Positions 47,163 to 55,053 of a stretch of DNA of 64,000 bases are shown piece by piece. The notes under the pieces are model-generated. The model was not told where the DNA came from and did not search any database. It was given only the letters and a program-made list of their open reading frames with translations. The DNA lies in the NCBI RefSeq assembly GCF_964026575.1, contig NZ_OZ032161.1, forward strand, positions 1,302,001 to 1,366,000, given 5' to 3'. Position numbers and translations under genes: made by a program. The DNA is from Candidatus Tisiphia endosymbiont of Melanophora roralis. Its GTDB lineage: Bacteria; Pseudomonadota; Alphaproteobacteria; Rickettsiales; Rickettsiaceae. Numbering within the stretch: position 1 is the stretch's first letter; the number at the start of each line of letters is the position of its first letter.

Positions 47163-47175
47163 TTTCTATTGTATG

Positions 47176-47217
47176 AATTCGATATAAGAATTAATAATTC
47201 TTATATCGAATTCAGGT
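47176..47217. repeat. Hairpin repeat carrying IS110 copy 2
   Basis: GAATTCGATATAAGAATT and its complement, ending GAATTCAGGTTAA. The CCTG at 44011-44014 is the other edge of the same hairpin on the far side of the IS. Confidence 0.82.
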
Positions 47218-47243
47218 TAAATAGATAATTTTTTACTTTAATT

Positions 47244-47948
47244 CTAAGAATTTGGCAAATCAAGGCAATATCCTATAGCACGGATCGTTTTTATAAATAC
47301 CTCAGATTCTTTATTTTTTAGAGATGTTCTTATTCTATTTATATGTACATCAATAGTACGTAGGTCAATAGCTGTATCTCTGCCCCACACTTTGTCTACA
47401 ATATCTTGACGGGAAAATATTACTTTAGGTGCTTTGATAAAAAGTTGTAAAATCTTAAATTCTGTTGGTCCTAAACGAATTATCCTGCCTTTATTAGTTA
47501 CTTTATAGGTAGTAAGATCCATACTTACTTCCTTATATTTTATAACTTTATCTTGTAGAATTAAATTAGATCGTCGGAGTAATGATCTTATTGAAATCAT
47601 TAGCTGATCTGAAGTGAATGGTTTAGTAAGAGAAACAACAAAGTTATTATCTTCCAAAGTATAATTAGACGGAGATTCTCCGGAATGTAGCAAAAAAATT
47701 ATTGGTACTTTCTCTAAACCATTAATTTCTCTTAGTTTAGTTGCTATTTCTGTAGCAACTTTATCTTGTACCATTGAATCAACAATAATTATATCAGGGT
47801 GATTTGCAATAGAGTAGGCTATAGCTTTTTCTATTGTGTTAGCCTTAACAAGATTAAACCATGCTCTCTCTATGACATTAGATAAAGAAACGTTAATGCT
47901 TTTAGTTGATTCTATAATAAGAATTCTAGGTGGTAATTTATCGAACAT
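47244..47948 (-). CDS. OmpR/PhoB-family response regulator
   Basis: 234 aa. Receiver domain: ILIIEST at residues 9-15 (one of the usual two acidic residues is replaced), phospho-acceptor candidate in IIIVDSMV near 56, LTKPF with the conserved Lys near 106. The winged-helix output domain has RLGPTEFKILQLF near 157 and VWGRDTAIDLRTIDVHINRIR near 187, close to PhoB-type regulators. No kinase gene is adjacent. Receiver chemistry may be altered; DNA binding looks intact. Confidence 0.85.
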   Translation of the reverse strand: MFDKLPPRILIIESTKSINVSLSNVIERAWFNLVKANTIEKAIAYSIANHPDIIIVDSMVQDKVATEIATKLREINGLEKVPIIFLLHSGESPSNYTLEDNNFVVSLTKPFTSDQLMISIRSLLRRSNLILQDKVIKYKEVSMDLTTYKVTNKGRIIRLGPTEFKILQLFIKAPKVIFSRQDIVDKVWGRDTAIDLRTIDVHINRIRTSLKNKESEVFIKTIRAIGYCLDLPNS

Positions 47949-47998
47949 TTTAAATACTAATTAAATGAAGACTTTAGGCATGACTAAATTCTTCTTTG

Positions 47999-48128
47999 TA
48001 TACCCAAATGATTGAGGGATTGGAGCATAAAACAAGGTATAAGCATGCTAAACGTACATGTAAGTAATGTGAAGTACGCGAATCCTCAAAGTTTTTGCTG
48101 AGTCAATTTTTAAAGTAAAAAGAGTATA
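47999..48128. repeat. Diverged copy of the 127-bp palindromic repeat
   Basis: TATACCCAAATGATTGAG at the left and AAGTAAAAAGAGTATA at the right resemble the elements at 3635 and 28352. The centre AACGTACATGTAAGTAATGTGA is degenerate. Confidence 0.65.
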
Positions 48129-48419
48129 ATTCAGTTATGCAAGAGTCTAATGTTACATTATTATGAATTTATTGTAATGATATTAATTTGACTTTTTAAA
48201 GTGCAATATTATCGAATTAATTAATAAATTTCTACTAAATTTATTAATATAAGTCTACTAATTTAATTATTTATTTACAATCCGTGTAAAACGGTTATAT
48301 TTTTGCAATCAAAAGGTATTAGTGATTTATTAATTATGCTCTATAATAAAGATAACACTTGAATTAAATGTTTTTTATTGTTATAAATGGCTTTATTTTG
48401 TAGCTGGAGATTCTTATAT
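48129..48419. other. Leader region of the rpsF operon
   Basis: No gene or repeat seen. It is very AT-rich and contains TGCTCTATAATAAAG (48338-48352), a possible -10 region, and GGAG 12 bp upstream of rpsF. Confidence 0.4.
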
Positions 48420-48788
48420 ATGGCTTTTTACGAATCAGTTTTTATCATACGCCAAGATATTTCGTCTGCTGATGTAGATAAAATTACCGATGACTTTACT
48501 AAAATTGTTAAAGATAGTAACGGTGAAGTTATTAAAACTGAATATTGGGGTTTAAGAAGTTTAGCCTATAAAATTGGTAATAATAAAAAAGGACATTATG
48601 TTTTTATGGGGCTTAAAACTGATTTTTCGGTAATAAATGAACTGGAAAGGAAAATGAAGCTAAGTGAAAATATTATTAGGTTTGTTAATATCAATGTTGA
48701 TTCAATAAGTGCTGAACCTTCGCCGATTCTAAGAAGTAAAGGTTCAGATCATGAAGAAATAGTTGATGTAACAATTAATAAAGACTAA
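48420..48788 (+). CDS. rpsF: Ribosomal protein bS6
   Basis: 122 aa from ATG 48420, chosen because AGCTGGAG precedes it and family members start MAFYE. An upstream in-frame ATG at 48387 is rejected. [36 protein letters not shown] and the last stretch [12 protein letters not shown] are typical bS6. First gene of rpsF-rpsR-rplI. Confidence 0.95.
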   Translation: MAFYESVFIIRQDISSADVDKITDDFTKIVKDSNGEVIKTEYWGLRSLAYKIGNNKKGHYVFMGLKTDFSVINELERKMKLSENIIRFVNINVDSISAEPSPILRSKGSDHEEIVDVTINKD

Positions 48789-48815
48789 ATAGTAATAAAA
48801 TTGGAAAAGATTAAA

Positions 48816-49100
48816 ATGTTTGAGAATGATGCTGTTGACTCTCAGTCAATGACTAGAATGGCTGATAGAAATAATAAAAGAGTGTTTTTTAGAAAACGTA
48901 AGGGATGTCCTCTTTCTATTCCAAATGCTCCAGTAATTGATTACAAGAACCCTGATTTGTTAATAAAATTTGTATCAGAAGGTGGGAGAATGTTGCCTAG
49001 TAGGATTACCAATGTATGTGCCAAAAAGCAAAGAAAACTGAAGAATGCTATAAAAATTGCTAGAATCCTAGCGTTGTTGCCTTTTGTATTTCAAATTTGA
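48816..49100 (+). CDS. rpsR: Ribosomal protein bS18
   Basis: 94 aa from ATG 48816; a TTG at 48801 would add five residues. [22 protein letters not shown] near 23 and [19 protein letters not shown] near 54 are diagnostic. Its 3' end lies close to the rplI start, supporting one operon. Confidence 0.95.
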   Translation: MFENDAVDSQSMTRMADRNNKRVFFRKRKGCPLSIPNAPVIDYKNPDLLIKFVSEGGRMLPSRITNVCAKKQRKLKNAIKIARILALLPFVFQI

Positions 49101-49113
49101 GCAGAGGAATAAG

Positions 49114-49671
49114 ATGGAAGTTATTTTGATTAAACCTGTAAGAAAACTTGGAAAGATTGCAGAGATTCTTAAGGTAAAAAAGGGGTTTGCTCGTAATTAT
49201 CTTATCCCCAAAAAATTAGCAATTAGGGCAACAGAACCTAATAAACAGTTCATAGAAGCCCAAAAACATGATCTTGAAACGAAGGAGCTAAAAATAAAAT
49301 CTGAGGCAGAAGCTATTAATAATGTTATAAGTGGTAAGGAATTAATATTTATTAAGCAGTCTGCTGATGATGGTCGGTTGTTTGGTTCAGTGAATAATAA
49401 AGAAATTGCTGAAAGTTTGTCTAAGGCTTCTTTGCACTTAATATCACATTTAAGTATAATTCTTGAGAAACCGATAAAGTCAACAGGTGTATTCATGGTA
49501 GAGGTTAGGTTGCACGCTGAGCTTAGTACAAATATAACGGTAATTGTTGCAAGGTCAGAATCTGAAGCACAAGATTACTCAAGGAACAATAAGCAAGATA
49601 CTATTGACCCCCTTGAAAAAAGTTCTGATCAACAAGAAACCTCTACTCCTAACGATGTGGAGCAGATATAA
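49114..49671 (+). CDS. rplI: Ribosomal protein bL9
   Basis: 185 aa from ATG 49114, which follows GAGGAATAAG; an upstream in-frame ATG at 49084 overlaps rpsR and is rejected. [34 protein letters not shown] at the N-terminus is the bL9 rRNA-binding domain. A long helix leads to the C-terminal domain ([17 protein letters not shown]). The last 35 residues are an extra polar tail beyond the usual ~150 aa. Confidence 0.95.
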   Translation: MEVILIKPVRKLGKIAEILKVKKGFARNYLIPKKLAIRATEPNKQFIEAQKHDLETKELKIKSEAEAINNVISGKELIFIKQSADDGRLFGSVNNKEIAESLSKASLHLISHLSIILEKPIKSTGVFMVEVRLHAELSTNITVIVARSESEAQDYSRNNKQDTIDPLEKSSDQQETSTPNDVEQI

Positions 49672-49733
49672 GGTTTTGTCGCATTTGTAAATCGTGTTCT
49701 AACGAAAATTGTAAAACCTTAGATTTTGGACAT

Positions 49734-50144
49734 TATGATGCCATGAGCATAACAAAATTCTCAAAAGTAGAAAAATTATTATTAGCTCCAGTAATTTGTC
49801 TTTTTTGAATCATATGAATATTTTCTATACCAGTAATGGTAATAGCATGGTACACTACATTTTTCTATAATCGTCATAGCAAGGCTCTTTAGAAGTTGTG
49901 GCGATCTAGGTAAACAGCGAAGCTGTTTTTTTAGAGAACGCTTCGCGTATCTTGGATTGCCGCGTCGCCACTTTTTCGCGACTCCTCGCTAATAGACAAT
50001 CAGCAGCCATTTTAATAGTGGTTATATAAAAAATGTAGGGTAATATGTGGTAATAGCAGCAGAGCGAAAACTCTTAAAACCAAGCATTGGCTTAGTTCGT
50101 TTCTTGATAAAGCGGTGGTCTTGTTCAGCTATATTACTTACCTT
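49734..50144 (-). pseudogene. IS6-family transposase remnant, interrupted by a palindromic element
   Basis: Translating the minus strand gives VSNIAEQDHRFIKKRTKPM and LGFKSFRSAA, then after a 201-bp insertion GIENIHMIQKRQITGANNN, ending VMLMAS and a stop. This is the C-terminal quarter of an IS6/IS26-type transposase (signature EQDHRFIK and GFKSF.SA). The N-terminal part and IS ends are gone; the upstream side runs into another repeat at 50145. Confidence 0.8.
49848..50048. repeat. Palindromic element with exact 10-bp target duplication inside the IS6 remnant
   Basis: Near-ends TACACTACATTTTT and AAAAAATGTAGGGTA are inverted. The flanking GGTAATAGCA is repeated exactly at 49838-49847 and 50049-50058. 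The core is the CGTCATAGCAAGG / CTCGCTAATAGAC unit with AACAGCGAAGCTGTTTTTTT. Removing the element and one GGTAATAGCA restores the transposase reading frame. Confidence 0.85.
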
Positions 50145-50191
50145 ACGTATAACCCCCGTGGCGATTTAAAAATTGCAGAAAAGTACAAGAC

Positions 50192-50453
50192 ACGCGAATT
50201 TGGGATAAGAATTGACCAATTCTTATTCCAAATTCGGTGAAATTATCGAAACAATCAGATTTGAGACAGCTCTGCATCTGATTGTTAAATTAATATTTTG
50301 CTAAAAACATGATTTTAATCTTTTAAAATCATGTTTTTAGCTTTAGAATAGGTTTAAAATGCATTCGTGTTAGCCGCTTTAAAAATGCATTTTTCCTTAT
50401 ATTAAAGCCAATTAGGGGTAAGAATTAACTAATTATTATCCCTAATTGGGGTA
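50192..50453. repeat. Five-hairpin composite palindromic repeat, copy 3
   Basis: ACGCGAATTTGGGATAAG start, H2 AACAATCAGAT, H3 AAAACATGATTTTA, H4 AAAATGCATT and H5 (AGGGGTAAGAATT arm), end AATTGGGGTA. It lies next to the fabF stop. H5 differs from copies 1 and 2 but its arms still pair, with one mismatch. Confidence 0.88.
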
Positions 50454-50499
50454 ACTTCCTACTCCAACTTTTGAAAATGATACAAACCAAAAGTAAATC

Positions 50500-51759
50500 C
50501 TATACTTTCTTAATAATTAAGCTTGCATTAGTTCCTCCAAATCCGAATGAATTAGAAAGCACGTAATTAATTTTTGTATTTCTAGCTTCTAAAGCAACTA
50601 AATCTATTTTTGCTTCTGCTATCGGTTTATGCAAATTGAGAGTTGGTGGAGCAACTTGGTCTCGCATAGCAAGAATTGAATATATTAATTCCACGCTGCC
50701 AGCTGCTCCAAGCAAATGACCAATAGATGATTTGGTTGACGACATAAGAACATTTGGGTTAGCATCCAAAAATAATTTTTGAACAGCCGTTAACTCTATA
50801 GCATCACCAACTTGTGTAGAAGTGCCGTGGGCATTGATATAATCAATAAGACTTGCATCAATTTTTGCATCTTTAAGAGCATCAGACATAGATCTATAAG
50901 CACCTCTTCCATCGGGATGAGGTGAGGTCATATGATAAGCATCGCCAGTAGAACCATATCCAATAATTTCAGCATAAATCTTAGCGTTTCTAGCACAAGC
51001 ATGCTCATATTCTTCAAGTACTACAACACCTGCTCCTTCTCCCATTACAAATCCATCACGATCTTGATCCCATGGTCTTGATGCAATTTCAGGCGTAGAA
51101 TTATATTTAGTAGATAATGCCCTTGCGGCAACGAATCCAGCCACTCCAACCGGAGTAACCGGTGCTTCAGCCCCACCAGCAACCATAACATCTACATTAC
51201 CGTATTGAATCATACGCATAGCATCCCCTATAGCATGAGAGCCAGTAGAACAAGCTGTAACGACAGCCTGATTTGGTCCGGTAAATCCGTATTTAATGGA
51301 AACATGACCTGAAAGGAGATTAATTAATGAGGATGGGATAAAAAATGGACTAACTTTGCCATTATTTTCTTTATGAAACTTTACGGATGTTTCTTCGATC
51401 ATCCCAAGTCCACCTATTCCTGAACCAAGTATTAAGCCGGTCCTATCTCCAGATAATGCATCTTTTACTTTCCACCCACTATCCTCGATTGCCTCAGTAG
51501 CTGCTCCTATACCATATTGAATGAATAAATCCATCTTATGGACATTGCGAGGATCAATAAATTTTTCCGGGTTAAAGCCATTATCTGTTAAGTGATCCAC
51601 TGTACCCGCTATTTTACAGGCAAGGTTAGAAGTATCAAATTTTGTGATTGACTTGATGCCACTGCGACCCTTTATAATACCTTCCCAAGAGGTCTTTACA
51701 CCAATTCCTAGTGGTGTGATAAGCCCAATACCGGTTATAACAACTCTTCTAGTCGACAT
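50500..51759 (-). CDS. fabF: 3-oxoacyl-ACP synthase II
   Basis: 419-aa condensing enzyme of fatty-acid elongation. Catalytic Cys in VVTACSTGSHAIGDAM near 163, His in YINAHGTSTQVGD near 303 and His in SSIGHLLGAAGS near 340. VITGIGLITPLG at the N-terminus is standard. It follows acpP by 17 bp on the same strand. Length normal. Confidence 0.97.
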   Translation of the reverse strand: MSTRRVVITGIGLITPLGIGVKTSWEGIIKGRSGIKSITKFDTSNLACKIAGTVDHLTDNGFNPEKFIDPRNVHKMDLFIQYGIGAATEAIEDSGWKVKDALSGDRTGLILGSGIGGLGMIEETSVKFHKENNGKVSPFFIPSSLINLLSGHVSIKYGFTGPNQAVVTACSTGSHAIGDAMRMIQYGNVDVMVAGGAEAPVTPVGVAGFVAARALSTKYNSTPEIASRPWDQDRDGFVMGEGAGVVVLEEYEHACARNAKIYAEIIGYGSTGDAYHMTSPHPDGRGAYRSMSDALKDAKIDASLIDYINAHGTSTQVGDAIELTAVQKLFLDANPNVLMSSTKSSIGHLLGAAGSVELIYSILAMRDQVAPPTLNLHKPIAEAKIDLVALEARNTKINYVLSNSFGFGGTNASLIIKKV

Positions 51760-51776
51760 GATTATTTATTAATTAG

Positions 51777-52046
51777 TTATTTTTTTATTATGTACTGTAC
51801 AACATCAGAGACAGTTAAAATTTTACTTGCATCTTCATCTGGTATATCACATTTATACTTTGCTTCTATTGCCATCATTAATTCAACTGTATCTAAACTA
51901 TCTGATTTAAGATCCTCAACAAATCTAGATTCAGGAGTGATTAAATCCTTCTTTACTTTTAATGTGTTAGCGACGATTTCAATAACCTCCTGTTCGACAA
52001 TATCTTGCTCAACAACATTTTGTGTAATATTTATATTTTCACTCAT
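51777..52046 (-). CDS. acpP: Acyl carrier protein
   Basis: 89 aa from ATG 52046, which has GAGGTT upstream; longer in-frame starts (to 52175) are rejected. The phosphopantetheine Ser is in DLKSDSLDTVELMMAIE near residue 48. The N-terminus carries about ten extra Asn/Gln/Glu-rich residues compared with typical AcpP. Upstream partner of fabF. Confidence 0.95.
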   Translation of the reverse strand: MSENINITQNVVEQDIVEQEVIEIVANTLKVKKDLITPESRFVEDLKSDSLDTVELMMAIEAKYKCDIPDEDASKILTVSDVVQYIIKK

Positions 52047-52256
52047 AATTAGAACCTCATAACATAAATTAAATTTAGTAAAACACTTAAACTCTAGCCA
52101 CTTATAATGACTTGTATGGAATAAACATAATCTATACATAAGTAAGCTTTGAATAAGACGATACAATAATTCCAAACTTCTAGCACAAAAAAATATTTTA
52201 TGCCAGTGTAAAATTTCTTTAGTTCTTAAATTGAAATATTACTAATAGTTTACAGT

Positions 52257-53171
52257 TTAGTATACACTCCTTTTCCTGATAATAGAAGCAATAATACCAA
52301 GCAACAGAAGAGTAATAGTCATAGCCAGTGCAGCGTAAGATGGAATCTCAATAAAATGTTCAGCGAATATTTTTATGCCAATAAATATTAATATTAATGC
52401 TAGCGAATATTTTATATAACTAAATTGCTCAACAATATTAGCTAAACATAAGAATAAGGCACGTAAACCTAATATGGCAAAAATATTAGAAGTATAAATT
52501 ATGTAAGGATCCTTAGTGATAGCAAATATTGCTGGTATACTATCAATGGCAAAGACAATATCCATGATTTCTATAATTATTAATGATGCAAGAAGAGGCG
52601 TAATACTTAACCTATTGTTAGTTTTAATAAAAAATTTGTAACCGGAAATTTTAGGAGTAAGATTAAAGTATTTTTGTAGAATTCTATAAATATACGATTC
52701 CTCTACTTTAAAACTTTTTTTTGCTATATAAAAAGTTTTGATGCCTGTAACTATAAGAATAGCTGCAAAAATATATAATAACCAAGAGAATTTCGAGATA
52801 ACAATGACACCTAGATATATAATTATGGCTCTAAAAACAATGACACCTAGAATTCCTAAGAATAATATCCGATGCTGATATATTAAAGGAATAGAGAAAA
52901 ACTGAAAAACCATCAATATAATAAAAATATTATCCAATGACATAGCTTTCTCTATAAAAAAGCAAGTGTAGTATTCCCGGGCTTTTTCTCCTCCCATATC
53001 AAAAAAAATGAAAATACCGAAGAGGCATGCTATAATTAAATAAAAAAGGCTAAAATAAATAGTTTGGCGGAAGCTCATCACTTTATTTTCTTGGTTTGCA
53101 AAACCAAGATCGTAGATTAGTAAACCTGCAATCACTGTACAAAAAACAACCCAAGTCAAGATTCCCTCCAT
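52257..53171 (-). CDS. TerC family integral membrane protein
   Basis: 304 aa with about eight membrane segments. The conserved acids are in [19 protein letters not shown] near 71 and [27 protein letters not shown] near 203, which define TerC/Alx-like proteins. These have been linked to metal (Mn) handling and tellurite resistance; the role here is inferred. It lies downstream of yqgE across a hairpin. Confidence 0.88.
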   Translation of the reverse strand: MEGILTWVVFCTVIAGLLIYDLGFANQENKVMSFRQTIYFSLFYLIIACLFGIFIFFDMGGEKAREYYTCFFIEKAMSLDNIFIILMVFQFFSIPLIYQHRILFLGILGVIVFRAIIIYLGVIVISKFSWLLYIFAAILIVTGIKTFYIAKKSFKVEESYIYRILQKYFNLTPKISGYKFFIKTNNRLSITPLLASLIIIEIMDIVFAIDSIPAIFAITKDPYIIYTSNIFAILGLRALFLCLANIVEQFSYIKYSLALILIFIGIKIFAEHFIEIPSYAALAMTITLLLLGIIASIIRKRSVY

Positions 53172-53182
53172 AAACTACTATA

Positions 53183-53208
53183 ATAACTTGAAGAATTAAT
53201 TCTCAAGT
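53183..53208 (-). terminator. Hairpin between yqgE and terC
   Basis: AACTTGAAGAATT and AATTCTCAAGTT pair with one bulge. It resembles the hairpin after secF. It may end the yqgE transcript or attenuate terC. Confidence 0.4.
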
Positions 53209-53221
53209 TTATGATCTGATG

Positions 53222-53794
53222 TTAAGCATTAGCCATTCGTGAAGTAAAGTGGGATTCTTTGATACCGAGATTGTGTAAAGCATTGTGCCACTTATTCTCT
53301 GGATGATCAGAAAAAATAAATTCTTTATCACACTTTGTTATTATCCACAAATTCTCCTTAATCTCTGTTTCAAGCTGCCCTGCTTTCCAAGCAGTGTATC
53401 CAATAATAAATAAACTATTTTTAGGGCCATGACCAGAAGCAATATCATGAGGGATTTTAGGATTAGAGCTAACTGCTAAATGATTCTGAAACTTCAATAG
53501 TAGATTTTCGTTATAATCATCAGAATGTAGGAAGAATCCGCGTTCATGCTCAACTGGTCCTCCTAGATATATAGGCATCATAATGTTACTATCTATTTGA
53601 TCATCAGATATTTTAAAAAACGATTTTATCTCTATATGATTCACTGAATTATTGAAAATTAAACCCATTGCTCCTTCTGCTGTATGAGACAGCATATAAA
53701 TAAGTGATTTATTAAATATACCCTCAAGCATGTAAGGAGTAGCGATCAGAACCTTACCAGATAAATTATCAAAAATCTTATCGTTTACACTCAT
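53222..53794 (-). CDS. YqgE/AlgH family protein (UPF0301)
   Basis: 190 aa. [11 protein letters not shown] near 15, [11 protein letters not shown] near 41, [16 protein letters not shown] near 74 and [24 protein letters not shown] near 128 are the conserved UPF0301 blocks. The fold is known; biochemical function is not settled. Confidence 0.92.
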   Translation of the reverse strand: MSVNDKIFDNLSGKVLIATPYMLEGIFNKSLIYMLSHTAEGAMGLIFNNSVNHIEIKSFFKISDDQIDSNIMMPIYLGGPVEHERGFFLHSDDYNENLLLKFQNHLAVSSNPKIPHDIASGHGPKNSLFIIGYTAWKAGQLETEIKENLWIITKCDKEFIFSDHPENKWHNALHNLGIKESHFTSRMANA

Positions 53795-53977
53795 AATGTT
53801 TATTGTATTTTAAAATTTATTAACATACTAGCTTTTAGATACATATAATGTTAAATTACGGCTATTCAATAGACCTCTTTTGAAATTTCATCTGAGAGGT
53901 CTAATAAAAATTTTGAACATGATGGTAAATATACTCAACTCCTGTTCTAAACTTAAAGTAATTTTTGAAAAAGTCTA

Positions 53978-54690
53978 ATGTTTACTTGGTTTGACATAAT
54001 AATACTGGCAATTATTACTACTTCATCGATGCTCGGAGCATATGGAGGAATAATAAAGCTTACTATTAGCTTACTTGGCTTTATAGTCTCAATTCTTTTT
54101 GCCTATTACCTATCTCCATATACTATTTCCATTATTACTCGATATTTTAATAACCACATTGCATTGGTAGTCACCTCTGGGATTATTTCCTATATTATCT
54201 CTCTAATCATATGCTCTTTTGTAACCCGTAAATTTCTTTTGATGATCTCTATTATAATTTGATGATCTCTATTATAAGTGGTGGGGTCATTGACAGATCT
54301 ATAGGCTTAGCCGCAGGCATGTTTAGAGGTATGATTATTTGTTTATGTATCTTCCTAGTCCTAACAATTTTCTTTTCTGACAGTTACTTACAAGCAGAAA
54401 CCCTAAAAGACGTTATACAAAATACTACTATTGATAAATATCCAAAATGGCTTAAGGAATCTGTGACTACATCGTATCTAGATAATTTAAGTAAAAATCT
54501 TATAAGAACTTTACCACAAGATAGTTTGGAATCCATTAAATTACCTAAAAAATCAAAGATTATTGATACTACAAATGTGTTAGAAAAATCACAATCTCAA
54601 GAATCTCCCAATAAAGTAAAACAACTCCCTGAAGATCTTATGCAAGAACTTGATGAAGTATTATCAAAAAAAATAGAGAATCATGACTAG
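53978..54690 (+). pseudogene. cvpA: CvpA family membrane protein, frameshifted by a 20-bp tandem duplication
   Basis: The N-terminal half (53978-54262) starts MFTWFDIIILAIITTSSMLG with three membrane segments. The second half (54259-54690) continues in another frame with SGGVIDRSIGLAAGMFRGMIIC, the conserved CvpA region. The break is a tandem copy of TTGATGATCTCTATTATAA (54239-54278). Removing one 20-bp unit restores a single ~230-aa frame. Either a fresh pseudogene, a phase-variable locus or a sequencing artefact. Confidence 0.85.
54239..54278. repeat. 20-bp tandem duplication in cvpA
   Basis: Two adjacent units TTGATGATCTCTATTATAAT and TTGATGATCTCTATTATAAG. The 20-bp unit is not a multiple of three, so copy number sets the frame. 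Confidence 0.95.
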
Positions 54691-54805
54691 GCTATTGAAT
54701 AACTATAATAAAAAGAGTTATATTATTGGTAGATATATTCAAGATATAGCTAATCATGAGTTTATTCAAGAGCAAAAATTTGTTATTGAATATAAGGTAA
54801 TTTAA
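54683..54805 (+). CDS. Possible 40-aa small protein overlapping the cvpA end
   Basis: The ATG lies inside the cvpA terminal codons (ATGACTAG). The frame encodes a 40-aa basic/aromatic peptide beginning MTRLLNNYNKKSYIIGR and ending in TAA. The overlap suggests coupling, but there is no recognisable family. It may be the stub of a longer lost gene. Confidence 0.25.
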   Translation: MTRLLNNYNKKSYIIGRYIQDIANHEFIQEQKFVIEYKVI

Positions 54806-55053
54806 CCTAAGTTCGATGTAACAAGTTATCAGTATTATCTCTATTAGGGGTGACATCGAGGCTATTAAACCGATGTCTTACATCAGACTCAGGTTACATT
54901 AATGCTATCTAGACTAAGTTATTTTACAAAAAAGTTCTTAAATATTAAAGTATTGTTATTATTTGCTTGACATTAGTTAACAAATATTATTCTAATACTA
55001 TCCTATAGTAAATAAATTTTTAATAATCTGTAATATAACTGGAGAGAAAAAAT
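54806..55053 (+). promoter_or_regulatory. Promoter region of the LRR/Thr-rich gene
   Basis: A perfect -35 TTGACA at 54967-54972 with AT-rich sequence (TTCTAA) 17 bp later. The RBS CTGGAGAG is 8-9 bp before the ATG. The first part (54806-54900) holds a fragment of the CGATGT...TTTAATAGCC repeat family. Confidence 0.5.

Larger units (their letters stand above)
44015..47175 (-). mobile_element. IS110-family insertion sequence, copy 2, split by an IS1634-family element
   Basis: Right end AGCATCCG (complement of CGGATGCT) at 44015 and left end ATTGTATG (complement of CATACAAT) at 47175. It is inserted in a hairpin repeat whose remainder lies at 47176-47217. The transposase is interrupted by a 1.9-kb IS at 44572-46498. 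Confidence 0.9.
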
